Shown in pieces: positions 6,963-13,366 of a DNA stretch of 14,577 nt. Numbering within the stretch: position 1 is the first letter of the stretch; the number at the start of each line of letters is the position of its first letter. Below the pieces are notes generated by a model. It had not been told where the DNA came from, did no database searches, and was given only the letters and a program-made list of their open reading frames with translations. Origin of the DNA: Planctomycetota bacterium (GTDB lineage: Bacteria > Planctomycetota > Phycisphaerae > UBA1845); NCBI GenBank assembly GCA_024278775.1, contig JAJRSP010000238.1, positions 1-14,577 of the forward strand, given 5' to 3'. A program made the position numbers and the translations under genes.

Positions 6963-6964
6963 GA

Positions 6965-7795
6965 ATGACGGCTGGAGAGTATGACAATCAGACGAACTTG
7001 GTGGGCAAGCGCAATGTCCTCGGGTTCGTCGTTGCGCTCGTCCTTGTTCCGGGCTGTCCATTTCTTCCCGATACGTCACTCGATGTGCAGCCTGACATGA
7101 AGGCTATTGTCGCCGTCGTAGCGGCAGCGTATGGCCACGAGGGAGATGACCGGCTGGTAGTGTTCCCGGACACAAGCGACATCTGCGGCTCGGTGTCACC
7201 AGACTGCGAACCGACGGAGCCGGACGGCCTAGATGCCGGGCTGAAGGAACGAATAGAGGCGGGGATTCTACTTGAGACCGGAAAGGTACGGAAAGTGCGA
7301 GCGCCATCTGAAGCCTGTTACGATGATCTGTCACTGCCAGCACTGACGCCCGTACTGTGCGGCACTGGTGAAATCGGCGTATCGGTTTCTCTCGGTCGGT
7401 TCAGGGAACAGGGTGACGGCTGGCATGTAAATGTTACGGTTGCGCGGTCTGGGCTCGATGGAGCCTTCATCGAGTATGTCCTCGAACCTGCAGACGACGG
7501 ATGGACGATCATCGAGCCAAGCCCCACGCTCGAAGACGACATCGGCCTCGACGAGCCGGGTGTGCAGTTTGAGGCGACGATTGTTCTGCTGGAAAGTGCA
7601 ATCGGCGATCTGGCGGCGATTTACAGCATCTGTGAGAACATCGCCCAAGATCGGTCGGCGTCGCGCTGTTGGACGAAGGCCTCGGAACTCAATCCCGAGC
7701 TGCGCGAGCAAATCTGCGACCGTATGCTAGACCACATCGACTTCCCTTACGAGGAGGAATGCCGCTTGGGAGTTGTCTGGCCCCTTGAGTATTAA
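6965..7795 (+). CDS. Putative lipoprotein of unknown function (276 aa)
   Basis: The ATG at 6965 follows the stop of the 693-aa gene by 2 nt and has AGAGG 6 nt upstream, so the two genes are cotranscribed and probably translationally coupled. The frame is open further upstream, but that would overlap the preceding gene without a binding site. Residues 16-30 are a hydrophobic export segment ending in LVPGC, with C31 as the likely lipidated cysteine of a type II signal peptide. The mature part is acidic and has no family I recognise. It contains seven cysteines spread over the mature chain, several in pairs that could form disulfides (CGSVSPDC, CENIAQDRSASRC). The position suggests an envelope-anchored partner of the 693-aa secreted protein; that role is inference. 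Confidence 0.85.
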   Translation: MTAGEYDNQTNLVGKRNVLGFVVALVLVPGCPFLPDTSLDVQPDMKAIVAVVAAAYGHEGDDRLVVFPDTSDICGSVSPDCEPTEPDGLDAGLKERIEAGILLETGKVRKVRAPSEACYDDLSLPALTPVLCGTGEIGVSVSLGRFREQGDGWHVNVTVARSGLDGAFIEYVLEPADDGWTIIEPSPTLEDDIGLDEPGVQFEATIVLLESAIGDLAAIYSICENIAQDRSASRCWTKASELNPELREQICDRMLDHIDFPYEEECRLGVVWPLEY

Positions 7796-7832
7796 CTTCT
7801 GCTGGCTGCATGAGCACAGCCAAACCGAAGTT
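7794..7832. terminator. Possible bidirectional hairpin between convergent genes
   Basis: AACTTC (7794-7799) pairs with GAAGTT (7827-7832), and inside it GGCTG (7804-7808) pairs with CAGCC (7817-7821) around an 8-nt loop. The structure begins inside the TAA stop of the plus-strand lipoprotein gene and lies before the end of the convergent gene at 7883. There is no T-run, so intrinsic termination would be weak. Confidence 0.4.
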
Positions 7833-7882
7833 GCAAGTATCACGTCCTGGCAGCCGAACGCCCCGGAGGCTCGCCTGACAAG

Positions 7883-8362
7883 TCAATCGCTGGAGGACGA
7901 TACTGACCATGTGCCGGCATCCGTGCCAAAGATGCCCTTGGCGCGTTGGAGCCAGAGTCCGTCGATCTGGAGGAGATTGTCTGGGCCAGCATCAAGCATG
8001 TTGCCAGTATATGTGATCGTCGCACCGGCTGGAAACTCAATCGTGAACTCGACGCCACCATCCGTGGTGGAGATGATCTCGCTTTCGCCCGTTCCAAGAA
8101 CCCCGTCGATCACGCGAGCAGCCGTGAGGTCGTCTCCGCGTTTTTCAAGTTCGATGGTGGCCCCTGCGCTGTCCTTACCGCTGATGATCTCGACGGATGC
8201 CTGGGGGAGCAGCGCGCTCTCGCCCGATCCGCAGCCGGACGCTACCACAAGCGAGACGGCGACGATGGCGAGAACTCGCCCATCACAGCGCCTGCTGCGT
8301 CCATAATCCGCGAATCCAAAGCTCATAGCGTGGTTGGACATCGCATGGTGTATCGGATTCAC
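7883..8362 (-). CDS. Small putative lipoprotein of unknown function (up to 159 aa)
   Basis: The reverse-strand frame encodes a short N-terminal stretch, a hydrophobic segment and a lipobox (AIVAVSLVVASGC, cysteine at residue 44 from the GTG start at 8362). This predicts a lipidated envelope protein of about 115 mature residues. The mature part looks beta-rich (VEFTIEFPAGATITYTGNML), with no family recognised. The start is uncertain: GTG 8362, ATG 8341 and ATG 8326 are all in frame and none has a good ribosome binding site. ATG 8326 would give the most usual signal-peptide length. It converges on the 276-aa lipoprotein gene and may belong to the same surface module. Confidence 0.75.
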   Translation of the reverse strand: MNPIHHAMSNHAMSFGFADYGRSRRCDGRVLAIVAVSLVVASGCGSGESALLPQASVEIISGKDSAGATIELEKRGDDLTAARVIDGVLGTGESEIISTTDGGVEFTIEFPAGATITYTGNMLDAGPDNLLQIDGLWLQRAKGIFGTDAGTWSVSSSSD

Positions 8363-8712
8363 AAGGCGTCGAGTGAAGGCTGGACCGTGCCGCAGCCATT
8401 AGAAAGCAAGAATCCCGCTGCTTCTGTCCGCGCAAGAGTGCGCACTTGTGGCTGACGACGAGCGGTAATGTCACGATACATGCTGATCCGTGTGGTGCCG
8501 CGCAGCCTCTCGAAGCGGGCTGGGGGTTGCTGTGCTTTTCTCTAACATTCCGTTAGCCGTTTTTGCCCGAACATAGGTTTCATGAGAACGGCCACCCCCC
8601 AGTCGGCCCATGCCATACCTGGTAACTCCCGCACGGGCAAAAAACCGCCCCGGCTATTTCCTACGCGATTCGAGACGGCATGAACGGCCTGATTGGTTCC
8701 GCATGGCAAGAG
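8363..8712. other. Gene-free stretch at the left edge of the accessory block
   Basis: No supported coding frame was found in these 350 nt. It contains the nested inverted repeat at 8560-8643, listed separately. A short CTAAC/GTTAG hairpin at about 8542-8556 is followed by CCGTTTTTG, which looks like a weak plus-strand terminator but has no plus-strand gene before it. This stretch separates the lipoprotein gene from the recombinase region and may hold an element boundary. Confidence 0.5.
8560..8643. repeat. Long nested imperfect inverted repeat
   Basis: TTTTTGCCCG (8560-8569) and CGGGCAAAAA (8634-8643) are exact 10-bp reverse complements. Within the 64-nt interval, short pairs AGGT/ACCT, CATG/CATG and GGCC/GGCC occur in nested order, so the whole stretch could fold as one interrupted hairpin. 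It could be a structured RNA, a recombination site or a remnant of an insertion sequence end. It lacks the RYYYAAC/GTTRRRY core sites of an integron attC. Confidence 0.45.
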
Positions 8713-8832
8713 TCAGCAGTCGCCGTCGGCGCGCTTGACCATCCTGGCCACGGTTCTCGTCGATATGTCCAGCGCCGCTGCGATCTCACGGTTGGTGAGT
8801 CCGCGTCGTCGAAGCTCGGAGGGGGGTGACAT
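8713..8832 (-). CDS. Very small helix-turn-helix protein or recombinase-tail remnant (39 aa)
   Basis: From ATG 8832 the reverse strand encodes a helix-turn-helix unit (LRRRGLTNREIAAALDIS, then TRTVARMVKRADGDC) ending at a TGA at 8715-8713. The pattern matches the homeodomain-like DNA-binding tail of small serine recombinases and of small regulators. No clear ribosome binding site precedes the ATG. About 20 in-frame codons upstream (RSRRLALENAGQKLQ) also look protein-like but have no start codon other than CTG. It may therefore be a 3' fragment of a larger broken gene. It lies 68 nt downstream of the serine recombinase gene on the same strand. Confidence 0.4.
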   Translation of the reverse strand: MSPPSELRRRGLTNREIAAALDISTRTVARMVKRADGDC

Positions 8833-8900
8833 AGACTGTAATTTCTGTCCGGCGTTTTCGAGTGCGAGTCGGCGGGATCGCTGCGCAACAGCCAGTGGTA

Positions 8901-9500
8901 TTATCGCACCTTCGGTGGGGGTTTATTGTCACCCCCGTTCAGGCGGCGTTGCAGCGTGCGGACGGACACGCCGATGCTGGCGGCGATCTGGCTCATCGTC
9001 TGCCCCTGCTTTCGGCGGCGTCGGGCATCCGCGAGGTCGATCTCAGCGGGTGACCGACCGAGCTTCACACCGCGTGCCTTGGCTGCGCGTAGCCCGGCTC
9101 GCACCCGTTCGCGTATTCCTTCCCGCTCGATCTCCGCGAGGCCGGCGACCAAAGCGTACATCAACTGACCGTAGACGCCCTCGAAGGATATGCCGTCGCG
9201 CAGGCTGATGAGCGTCACGCCGTGGCGTCGAAGCTCGTCGAGTACCTGAACCGCGTGGACGAGCGAGCGTGAGAGCCTGTCGAGCTTGAAGCAGACCAGA
9301 TGTGTGTAGCGGTTGCGGCGGATGTCGGCGAGCATGCGCTGAAATGCCGGGCGCTCGGCCCTGGCACCGGAGTAGCCGATGTCCTCGTACCATCGCACCC
9401 TCGTCGGCTTCCTCGTTGCGAGGTATGCCTCGATCTCGGTCCGCTGGCTATCGACACTCTGCTCGTCTGTCGAGCAGCGCTGGTACACGCATACTTTCAC
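8901..9500 (-). CDS. Small serine recombinase (resolvase/invertase family, 199 aa)
   Basis: The N-terminal catalytic domain shows YQRCSTDEQSVDSQ with the nucleophile S10 and R8. YSGARAERPAFQRMLADI and the arginine pair in FKLDRLSRSL (R75, R78) follow. The long E helix is at GLAEIEREGIRERVRAGL, with the usual ARGVKLGR linker after it. The C-terminus is a helix-turn-helix (QTMSQIAASIGVSVRTLQRRL). The length is normal for the resolvase/invertase family, and all catalytic residues that I can place are present. The start is GTG at 9500, with GGAG (complement of 9510-9513) 9 nt upstream. It would catalyse site-specific recombination between short crossover sites, which suits resolution or inversion within a mobile element. 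No target site was identified. Confidence 0.95.
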   Translation of the reverse strand: MKVCVYQRCSTDEQSVDSQRTEIEAYLATRKPTRVRWYEDIGYSGARAERPAFQRMLADIRRNRYTHLVCFKLDRLSRSLVHAVQVLDELRRHGVTLISLRDGISFEGVYGQLMYALVAGLAEIEREGIRERVRAGLRAAKARGVKLGRSPAEIDLADARRRRKQGQTMSQIAASIGVSVRTLQRRLNGGDNKPPPKVR

Positions 9501-9532
9501 CTTGAGTTACTCCATATTGCGCTGGCGAAAAC

Positions 9533-9551
9533 GGGCTCCCTCCGGGAGCCC
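9533..9551 (-). promoter_or_regulatory. GC-rich hairpin upstream of the recombinase ribosome binding site
   Basis: GGGCTCCC (9533-9540) and GGGAGCCC (9544-9551) form a perfect 8-bp stem with a 3-nt loop. It lies in the gap between the DUF6197-like gene and the recombinase gene, 19 nt upstream of the GGAG of the latter. No T-run follows on the minus strand. It is one of several similar hairpins in this block. Confidence 0.6.
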
Positions 9552-9589
9552 CTCGTCAAGCGGATTCTGCATTCCCGTGGTCGCGGCGT

Positions 9590-10177
9590 TCAAAATGGAC
9601 GCGGCTCAAACCCCAGACGCCTCTGAACCTCGTCCGTTACGGATAGTATCTCACGGTGCGTCCTGTTTGCGGCCCGGTTCCAATGCTGGACACTCACCGT
9701 GCGACCGCCTTCACTTTCCGTGATGATGTCGGCCAAGTGCCGTACCGATGCCTTCCAAACATCACCGCCCGGCTCATAGGCCCGGTTCATCGCCCCCCAG
9801 ATGCTCCATGCCACTGCTGACGGATTACACGGCGTCACGATTCGGCCATCCACATCGACCGCAGCAGCACGGGTCCACCCCAGCCGCAGAAGGTCGGAAG
9901 GCAGAACGCGAGCATCCGGTGTCGACGAAACTGCGACGCTGATCGCATCACAGATCGGGCGGGTTGCCGGCGGCGGTGATCCGTTATCAGGGCGAGGCCA
10001 CCCACACCGTCCACAGAATCTCCACGCCCGACGCTCCACGGCGTGTGGTCGGCAGGCGGCCGCGCGGCGAGAACACCACCACGCGACCGCCGCCAATGCT
10101 GTGGACGCCGCGAGTATCGACAGGACGACGACGCAACGCCCCCGAAGGCCGTCGGATACGGTTTCCAATAGTGTCAT
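9590..10177 (-). CDS. DUF6197-like protein with N-terminal membrane segment (195 aa)
   Basis: Residues 15-34 form a hydrophobic membrane segment (VVVLSILAASTALAAVAWW), followed by a basic region and a CGRC pair (C55, C58). The C-terminal half (about 92-189) resembles the DUF6197 family as I know it. It has a GW followed by a DxDGRIVTP segment, a WxxWGAMNRA helix and a VSVQHWNRAANRTHREIL segment matching the family's WN...RT signature. The usual cysteine of the family's WCALGA motif is absent here. The function of DUF6197 is unknown; it occurs in actinobacterial and phage-like contexts. Upstream of ATG 10177 there is no strong ribosome binding site, and the membrane segment might belong to a start variant. 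The recombinase gene lies downstream on the same strand. Confidence 0.65.
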   Translation of the reverse strand: MTLLETVSDGLRGRCVVVLSILAASTALAAVAWWCSRRAAACRPHAVERRAWRFCGRCGWPRPDNGSPPPATRPICDAISVAVSSTPDARVLPSDLLRLGWTRAAAVDVDGRIVTPCNPSAVAWSIWGAMNRAYEPGGDVWKASVRHLADIITESEGGRTVSVQHWNRAANRTHREILSVTDEVQRRLGFEPRPF

Positions 10178-10396
10178 ATTCTTGCGACCCGGCTCGATGC
10201 AGCACTTGCCCGCACCGAGCGATGCGCCACCTGGCCAACCACGCCGGCGGCTGTGTCGCCTTGGGTGTTGGGACGCCCGCGAAGCCGACCGTCGTGCCGT
10301 GAATCCCCTGCGTCGCGGCGATGCGGATTCTCGTGTAGAGAACGCGGTTCCTTGGGAGGGTGTGGTTCAGAATCTGTCACGAGGAAACGCAGACTC

Positions 10397-10552
10397 ATGC
10401 GACGACCCTTATTCGCGTCGTCTCGCGGAGGAATCATCGAAAACACCATCAAAAAACGACACGGCTGGAACTGCCCAAACTGTGGGGTTGTACGCGCGAA
10501 CGGTCTATGTTGTCTTGCAGGCATAACAGGGGCGACATGCCCATGCCAATGA
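10397..10552 (+). CDS. Small zinc-ribbon-like protein (51 aa)
   Basis: ATG 10397 has GAGGAA about 10 nt upstream and opens a 51-codon frame. The N-terminal half is basic (MRRPLFASSRGGIIENTIKK). The C-terminal half carries CPNCG (C26, C29), CC (C38, C39) and CPC (C48, C50), enough for one zinc site. Its TGA stop overlaps the ATG of the next zinc-ribbon gene (ATGA at 10549-10552), which is strong support that both are real and coupled. No family was recognised. The 219 nt between it and the divergent DUF6197-like gene (10178-10396) likely contain both promoters. Confidence 0.55.
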   Translation: MRRPLFASSRGGIIENTIKKRHGWNCPNCGVVRANGLCCLAGITGATCPCQ

Positions 10553-11283
10553 AAACGCGATGCAAGTGCGGCAGCAAGATCGAAGACTGGATGGAGCGGT
10601 GCATCAAATGCATGACCGTCTGCCCGTGTGGACGAAAAATCGACTACGCCGGGCGGGGCTGGCCACGGTCGCGGCAATGCGAGCGATGCACGGAGCTTCG
10701 CCGCGACAGGCGTGTGTGCTGCTGCGGACAGCCGCTCGTCAAGTCTCAACGGGTCTACTGTTCCGCACGCTGTGCGAGAGAGGCAAGGCGGATACGGAAC
10801 GGTGCAACTCCGCGAGACGGCTGGCGTCAGCACATCATCTCGGCCATCGAGCAGGACAAGCTGGATCACTCTGCTGCCGTCCGTGTAGGCGTTTGGTTGG
10901 CGGGGAAAATCGACAGCCGACGACGCGGATCGGAACGACTGGAAGTTCGAGGGTCGGCGCTCGTCTACACCCATGCCCGTGTTCGATTTGAAGTCCGTTG
11001 GACAAAGATGGATTTCGCAAGTCGCGCCGACCTGCCCGATTGGGTTCCCGTCGAAAACAGCACCCGGCTCGAATCCATGCGCTTTTTGCTTCCGGAGCTT
11101 CGGGGCTACATCCTGTGCAACGCTAAGCGCAACGCTTGGGCGGTAACATCCGCATCGCCCAGCGCGATCGCTAGGTGGAAAAGCCGACGGTGCTACACTC
11201 CGCGCCTCGCTGACTATGATTTCGAGATGAGCGCTCCTGCGGATTCGTTTCAGGTAGACTCGTTGGCTGCTGCGCATACTTGA
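10549..11283 (+). CDS. Protein with three tandem zinc ribbons and an uncharacterised C-terminal domain (244 aa)
   Basis: Three Cys modules follow one another: C5/C7 with C18/C21, C25/C27 with C44/C47, and C57-C59 with C71/C75. Each has a CxCG knuckle followed by CxxC or CxxxC, so three zinc sites are expected. The rest (about 80-244) is mixed alpha/beta without a recognised family. It includes RVGVWLAGKIDSRRRG and a strand-rich middle (ALVYTHARVRFEVRWTKMDF). The ATG at 10549 overlaps the preceding stop by 4 nt; in-frame ATGs at 10537 and 10543 closer to an AGGGG are alternatives adding 2-4 residues. A role in nucleic-acid or protein binding is plausible from the ribbons but not shown. It converges with the 104-aa gene, with 8 nt between their stops. 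Confidence 0.75.
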   Translation: MKTRCKCGSKIEDWMERCIKCMTVCPCGRKIDYAGRGWPRSRQCERCTELRRDRRVCCCGQPLVKSQRVYCSARCAREARRIRNGATPRDGWRQHIISAIEQDKLDHSAAVRVGVWLAGKIDSRRRGSERLEVRGSALVYTHARVRFEVRWTKMDFASRADLPDWVPVENSTRLESMRFLLPELRGYILCNAKRNAWAVTSASPSAIARWKSRRCYTPRLADYDFEMSAPADSFQVDSLAAAHT

Positions 11284-11291
11284 GGTTCCTC

Positions 11292-11606
11292 TCATCCGTT
11301 CCCAAACCTCTTGCCCAGCAGGTCGATGATCTGCTCCGGCGTCTTGATCGACGGCGGTGCAAGGTCGTCCAGCCGACCCACTCTCTCTGCCTCGTCGAGC
11401 AACGCCGCAGCCGACCGCAGGGCTGGGTCGTACGCGCCGTCTCCACGGTCGTCGCACGGCGAGCCGCGTTCAACGAAGAATGGTCGCAAAATTTCAATGT
11501 CGAAATTTCCGCATGCGTATTGGTATAGGATGTTCAGGCAGGCTTCGTTGATCGGCGTGCCACCCCACCCAAGTGCCGCAAGCCTCGACCACAGCCATTT
11601 TTCCAT
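11292..11606 (-). CDS. Hypothetical protein (104 aa)
   Basis: ATG 11606 is preceded by GGAG (complement of 11614-11617) with 7-nt spacing, better than the earlier in-frame starts inside the preceding gene. The protein begins MEKWLWSRLAALGWGG and is mostly helical. It has a second helix region (DPALRSAAALLDEAERVGRL) and a short C-terminal helix (TPEQIIDLLGKRF). It contains three cysteines with no metal-site pattern. No family was recognised. It is the last gene of a compact minus-strand run and follows the 251-aa gene after a 64-nt gap that holds a perfect hairpin. Confidence 0.75.
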   Translation of the reverse strand: MEKWLWSRLAALGWGGTPINEACLNILYQYACGNFDIEILRPFFVERGSPCDDRGDGAYDPALRSAAALLDEAERVGRLDDLAPPSIKTPEQIIDLLGKRFGNG

Positions 11607-11622
11607 CGTCTTTCTCCAATCA

Positions 11623-11642
11623 GGCGTCCCTATCGGGACGCC
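11623..11642 (-). promoter_or_regulatory. Perfect 8-bp hairpin upstream of the 104-aa gene
   Basis: GGCGTCCC (11623-11630) and GGGACGCC (11635-11642) are exact reverse complements around TATC. The hairpin ends 5 nt upstream of the GGAG of the 104-aa gene and begins 28 nt after the stop of the 251-aa gene. No T-run follows, which argues against a terminator. Reading the minus strand, the loop is GATA. Confidence 0.65.
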
Positions 11643-11670
11643 CCCTTCCGCAGGTTCCTGTGCTACCCGG

Positions 11671-12426
11671 CTACCGCACCAGCCTGTGTTCCTCGCACCG
11701 GGCCATGAACACACCGTGAACATCCGTGATGCATCGGCCTCCCGTCTCCTGTATTGACAGTTCGTCTCCGTCGGCCAACCAAGCGCGAAACACGCTGCCG
11801 CATCGGCGGTTCGCACAACGAACCAAAATCTCCTGCCTCCTCCGTATCGGGGCCTTGAGGCGGGCGCGGTCGCTCGGAGCCAATTCGTCGAGTGGAACCA
11901 CGGTAGCCCTCGTTTCTCCGCGTTCGGGCCGAAGCCTGACGCGACCGTCGAACGGCGGGTGCAGTGCCAGCAACCGTTTGCCGTGGAGTGTCACCCGGAC
12001 GGGCTTCCTGTAGATGAGGTCATACCGAAGCGGGCGACATCCCTCCTCGCCCACGGCAGTCCCCGGTGCGCCGTCGTCCTCGGCCTCCACCCGCTCCGTG
12101 ATATCGCTGGTGGAATCGGGTTCCCGTTGGCCGTCGGGCATGCGTTTCAGTGTCAACATCACAGCGCTGACCTGCGAAGCCAGCCTACGCAGGGACTCCG
12201 CCGTGGATTCATCATGTTCTTCGCTCTCTGCGAGGAGAAGCAGGGCGTCCACTACGCATTTCTCCACAGCCTCGGCGTCGAACGGGGTTGGCGGACACCA
12301 CAGTCGCCGCACGAGATCGTCGGCCTCGGCGTTCGAGACATCCACCGAATGGGTGTCAGCCCAAGCAAGAATCATTGCCCTCGTCGGGCTGCGATGCCCC
12401 GTCGTCGGCCTTCCTTCCGTATTCAT
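11671..12426 (-). CDS. Hypothetical protein with C-terminal Cys cluster (251 aa)
   Basis: ATG 12426 has GGGAGG (complement of 12437-12442) 10 nt upstream. Residues 1-100 look helical (EADDLVRRLWCPPTPFDAEA, CVVDALLLLAESEEHD). The middle is acidic and probably flexible (SDITERVEAEDDGAPG). The region around 135-195 is strand-rich (YRKPVRVTLHGKRLLALHP). The C-terminus has C204, C209, C232, C244 and H247 (RCANRRCG, GGRC, ARCEEH), a candidate zinc-binding fold. No family was recognised. It sits in the minus-strand run between the 84-aa and 104-aa genes, with hairpins in both gaps. Confidence 0.8.
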   Translation of the reverse strand: MNTEGRPTTGHRSPTRAMILAWADTHSVDVSNAEADDLVRRLWCPPTPFDAEAVEKCVVDALLLLAESEEHDESTAESLRRLASQVSAVMLTLKRMPDGQREPDSTSDITERVEAEDDGAPGTAVGEEGCRPLRYDLIYRKPVRVTLHGKRLLALHPPFDGRVRLRPERGETRATVVPLDELAPSDRARLKAPIRRRQEILVRCANRRCGSVFRAWLADGDELSIQETGGRCITDVHGVFMARCEEHRLVR

Positions 12427-12451
12427 ATCTGGCGTTCCTCCCTACCAATGT

Positions 12452-12467
12452 GGTTCGCGTGCGAACC
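12452..12467 (-). promoter_or_regulatory. Perfect hairpin upstream of the 251-aa gene
   Basis: GGTTCG (12452-12457) and CGAACC (12462-12467) form a perfect stem with a CGTG loop; the stem can extend to 7 bp with a 2-nt centre. It lies in the 52-nt gap between the 84-aa and 251-aa genes, 9 nt upstream of the GGGAGG of the latter. Confidence 0.6.
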
Positions 12468-12478
12468 CTTCCCATCCC

Positions 12479-12733
12479 TCAGCCCCGTTTGCGATCCGAC
12501 GCGGCCCGATTCGGCGGGGACAGCCGCGCCAGCGCCAAGCGCAGCGTCTCGATGGCAAGCTCAAGGTTGACTACCAACTCGACAAGCCCCTCGTCATGCG
12601 CCAGCGCCTCCACCAATCCGTCGTCGTCCCACGCCGCCGTCAGCGCGGCGTCCAATGCGTCGAGCAGCGTGCCGCCTACCACGGGTCGTCTCGTCTCGTC
12701 GCCGGACGAAGGTACGGGCGTATTCCCACTCAT
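12479..12733 (-). CDS. Small helical hypothetical protein (84 aa)
   Basis: ATG 12733 has GGAG (complement of 12744-12747) 10 nt upstream and GAAGGA directly before it. After a Pro/Ser/Thr-rich start, residues 20-68 are strongly helical and acidic (TLLDALDAALTAAWDDDGLV, VELVVNLELAIETLRLALARL). The heptad-like spacing of Leu and Val could support dimerisation. The tail is basic (RAASDRKRG). No family was recognised. The frame is open for 21 codons upstream, but that would run through the hairpin at 12756-12773. It is part of the compact minus-strand run. Confidence 0.65.
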   Translation of the reverse strand: MSGNTPVPSSGDETRRPVVGGTLLDALDAALTAAWDDDGLVEALAHDEGLVELVVNLELAIETLRLALARLSPPNRAASDRKRG

Positions 12734-12755
12734 TCCTTCAATGCTCCGTTCTCTC

Positions 12756-12773
12756 GGGCTCGTCTGCGAGCTC
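12756..12773 (-). promoter_or_regulatory. Hairpin upstream of the 84-aa gene
   Basis: GGGCTCG (12756-12762) pairs with CGAGCTC (12767-12773) around TCTG, giving seven pairs with one G-T mismatch (a G-U or A-C pair in RNA depending on the strand). It is in the 69-nt gap after the 138-aa gene and 8 nt upstream of the GGAG of the 84-aa gene. Confidence 0.5.
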
Positions 12774-12802
12774 CATTTTTCGGGGCAAGAACGCAAATGG
12801 GT

Positions 12803-13219
12803 TCAAAGCATCCCCAATTCGGAAAGCAACCACTGCAATTGCCCCGCGACCGTCCTGAGCCTCGTCCGCTGCGACCAATCCTTGATAAGCCCACCCTGTT
12901 CCATCAGGGCATCCACGATGCGCTGCCCCGCCACCACGCCGTCCTCCTCCAGCAGTAGCTTTGCGCCCCGCAACCTCCCGGCCAGATCGTCCAGGTCTTC
13001 GATCCTTGGTTTGGACGACAACGCCTCCGCCCACTCCGCCATGATCTCAAACGGAGTCTGTGCAGGCCATGTTGGCACGAGTATTAGGTGGTTTCTCATC
13101 ATCCGCCGGATCATGCCGCGAATAGGCTGACGCCGCACGATCTCCTCGTCAGTTTCGGGTTCGCGCACTACGGCGCGCGCGTCATCCGGAAACTGCACCG
13201 TCAGGCATTCCCCATTCAT
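12803..13219 (-). CDS. Hypothetical protein (138 aa)
   Basis: ATG 13219 overlaps the TGA of the 47-aa gene (ATGA, 13216-13219), so the two are probably translationally coupled. Earlier in-frame starts would overlap the 47-aa gene fully and are rejected. The N-terminal part reads MNGECLTVQFPDDARAVVRE. An Arg/Met-rich segment (GMIRRMMRNHLILVP) follows, and then helical stretches (PFEIMAEWAEALSS, LAGRLRGAKLLLEEDGVVAG, LRTVAGQLQWLLSEL). No family was recognised. Cytoplasmic location is likely, since no signal or membrane segment is seen. Confidence 0.75.
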   Translation of the reverse strand: MNGECLTVQFPDDARAVVREPETDEEIVRRQPIRGMIRRMMRNHLILVPTWPAQTPFEIMAEWAEALSSKPRIEDLDDLAGRLRGAKLLLEEDGVVAGQRIVDALMEQGGLIKDWSQRTRLRTVAGQLQWLLSELGML

Positions 13220-13359
13220 CCGACCCGCACGATCCGCCGCAGCGTGCCGCCGGGGTAGCGGGCGAGGATTGCGCTCTTGGCGTTGGCCGGGCTGGTCGCT
13301 TGGATTGATTCCCTGACCACGGTTCCGTGCCAATTCACCTCGACCTCGAATTTGTGCAT
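13216..13359 (-). CDS. Small conserved-looking protein (47 aa)
   Basis: ATG 13359 has GGGAG (complement of 13367-13371) 7 nt upstream. The 47 residues read as a compact beta-alpha-beta unit: MHKFEVEVNWHGTVVRE, SPANAKSAILARYPG, LRRIVRVG. This resembles small two-strand/one-helix proteins from phages and plasmids, but no named family is claimed. The gene overlaps the 138-aa gene by 4 nt. The leader before it is unusually rich in hairpins, one of which includes the ribosome binding site. Confidence 0.7.
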   Translation of the reverse strand: MHKFEVEVNWHGTVVRESIQATSPANAKSAILARYPGGTLRRIVRVG

Positions 13360-13366
13360 CTCAGTT

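Noticed and set aside
6845..6964. Upstream extension of the 276-aa lipoprotein
   Set aside because: It would overlap the end of the 693-aa gene by about 118 nt and put 40 residues before the signal peptide; ATG 6965 has AGAGG at 6 nt.
7773..8455. Plus-strand frames opposite the 159-aa lipoprotein gene
   Set aside because: The minus strand has a clear lipobox and export segment; the plus frames show Ser/Pro/Arg-rich shadow composition.
8542..8655. Integron attC site or integron cassette boundary
   Set aside because: The nested repeat looked attC-like, but the RYYYAAC and GTTRRRY core sites are missing on both strands and there is no tyrosine integrase.
10174..11457. 427-codon open frame on the minus strand
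   Set aside because: It lies opposite the zinc-ribbon genes, its composition is Arg/Pro/Ser-rich with no domain pattern, and the plus strand has regular CxCG...CxxC modules and an ATGA overlap. It is a GC-rich shadow frame.
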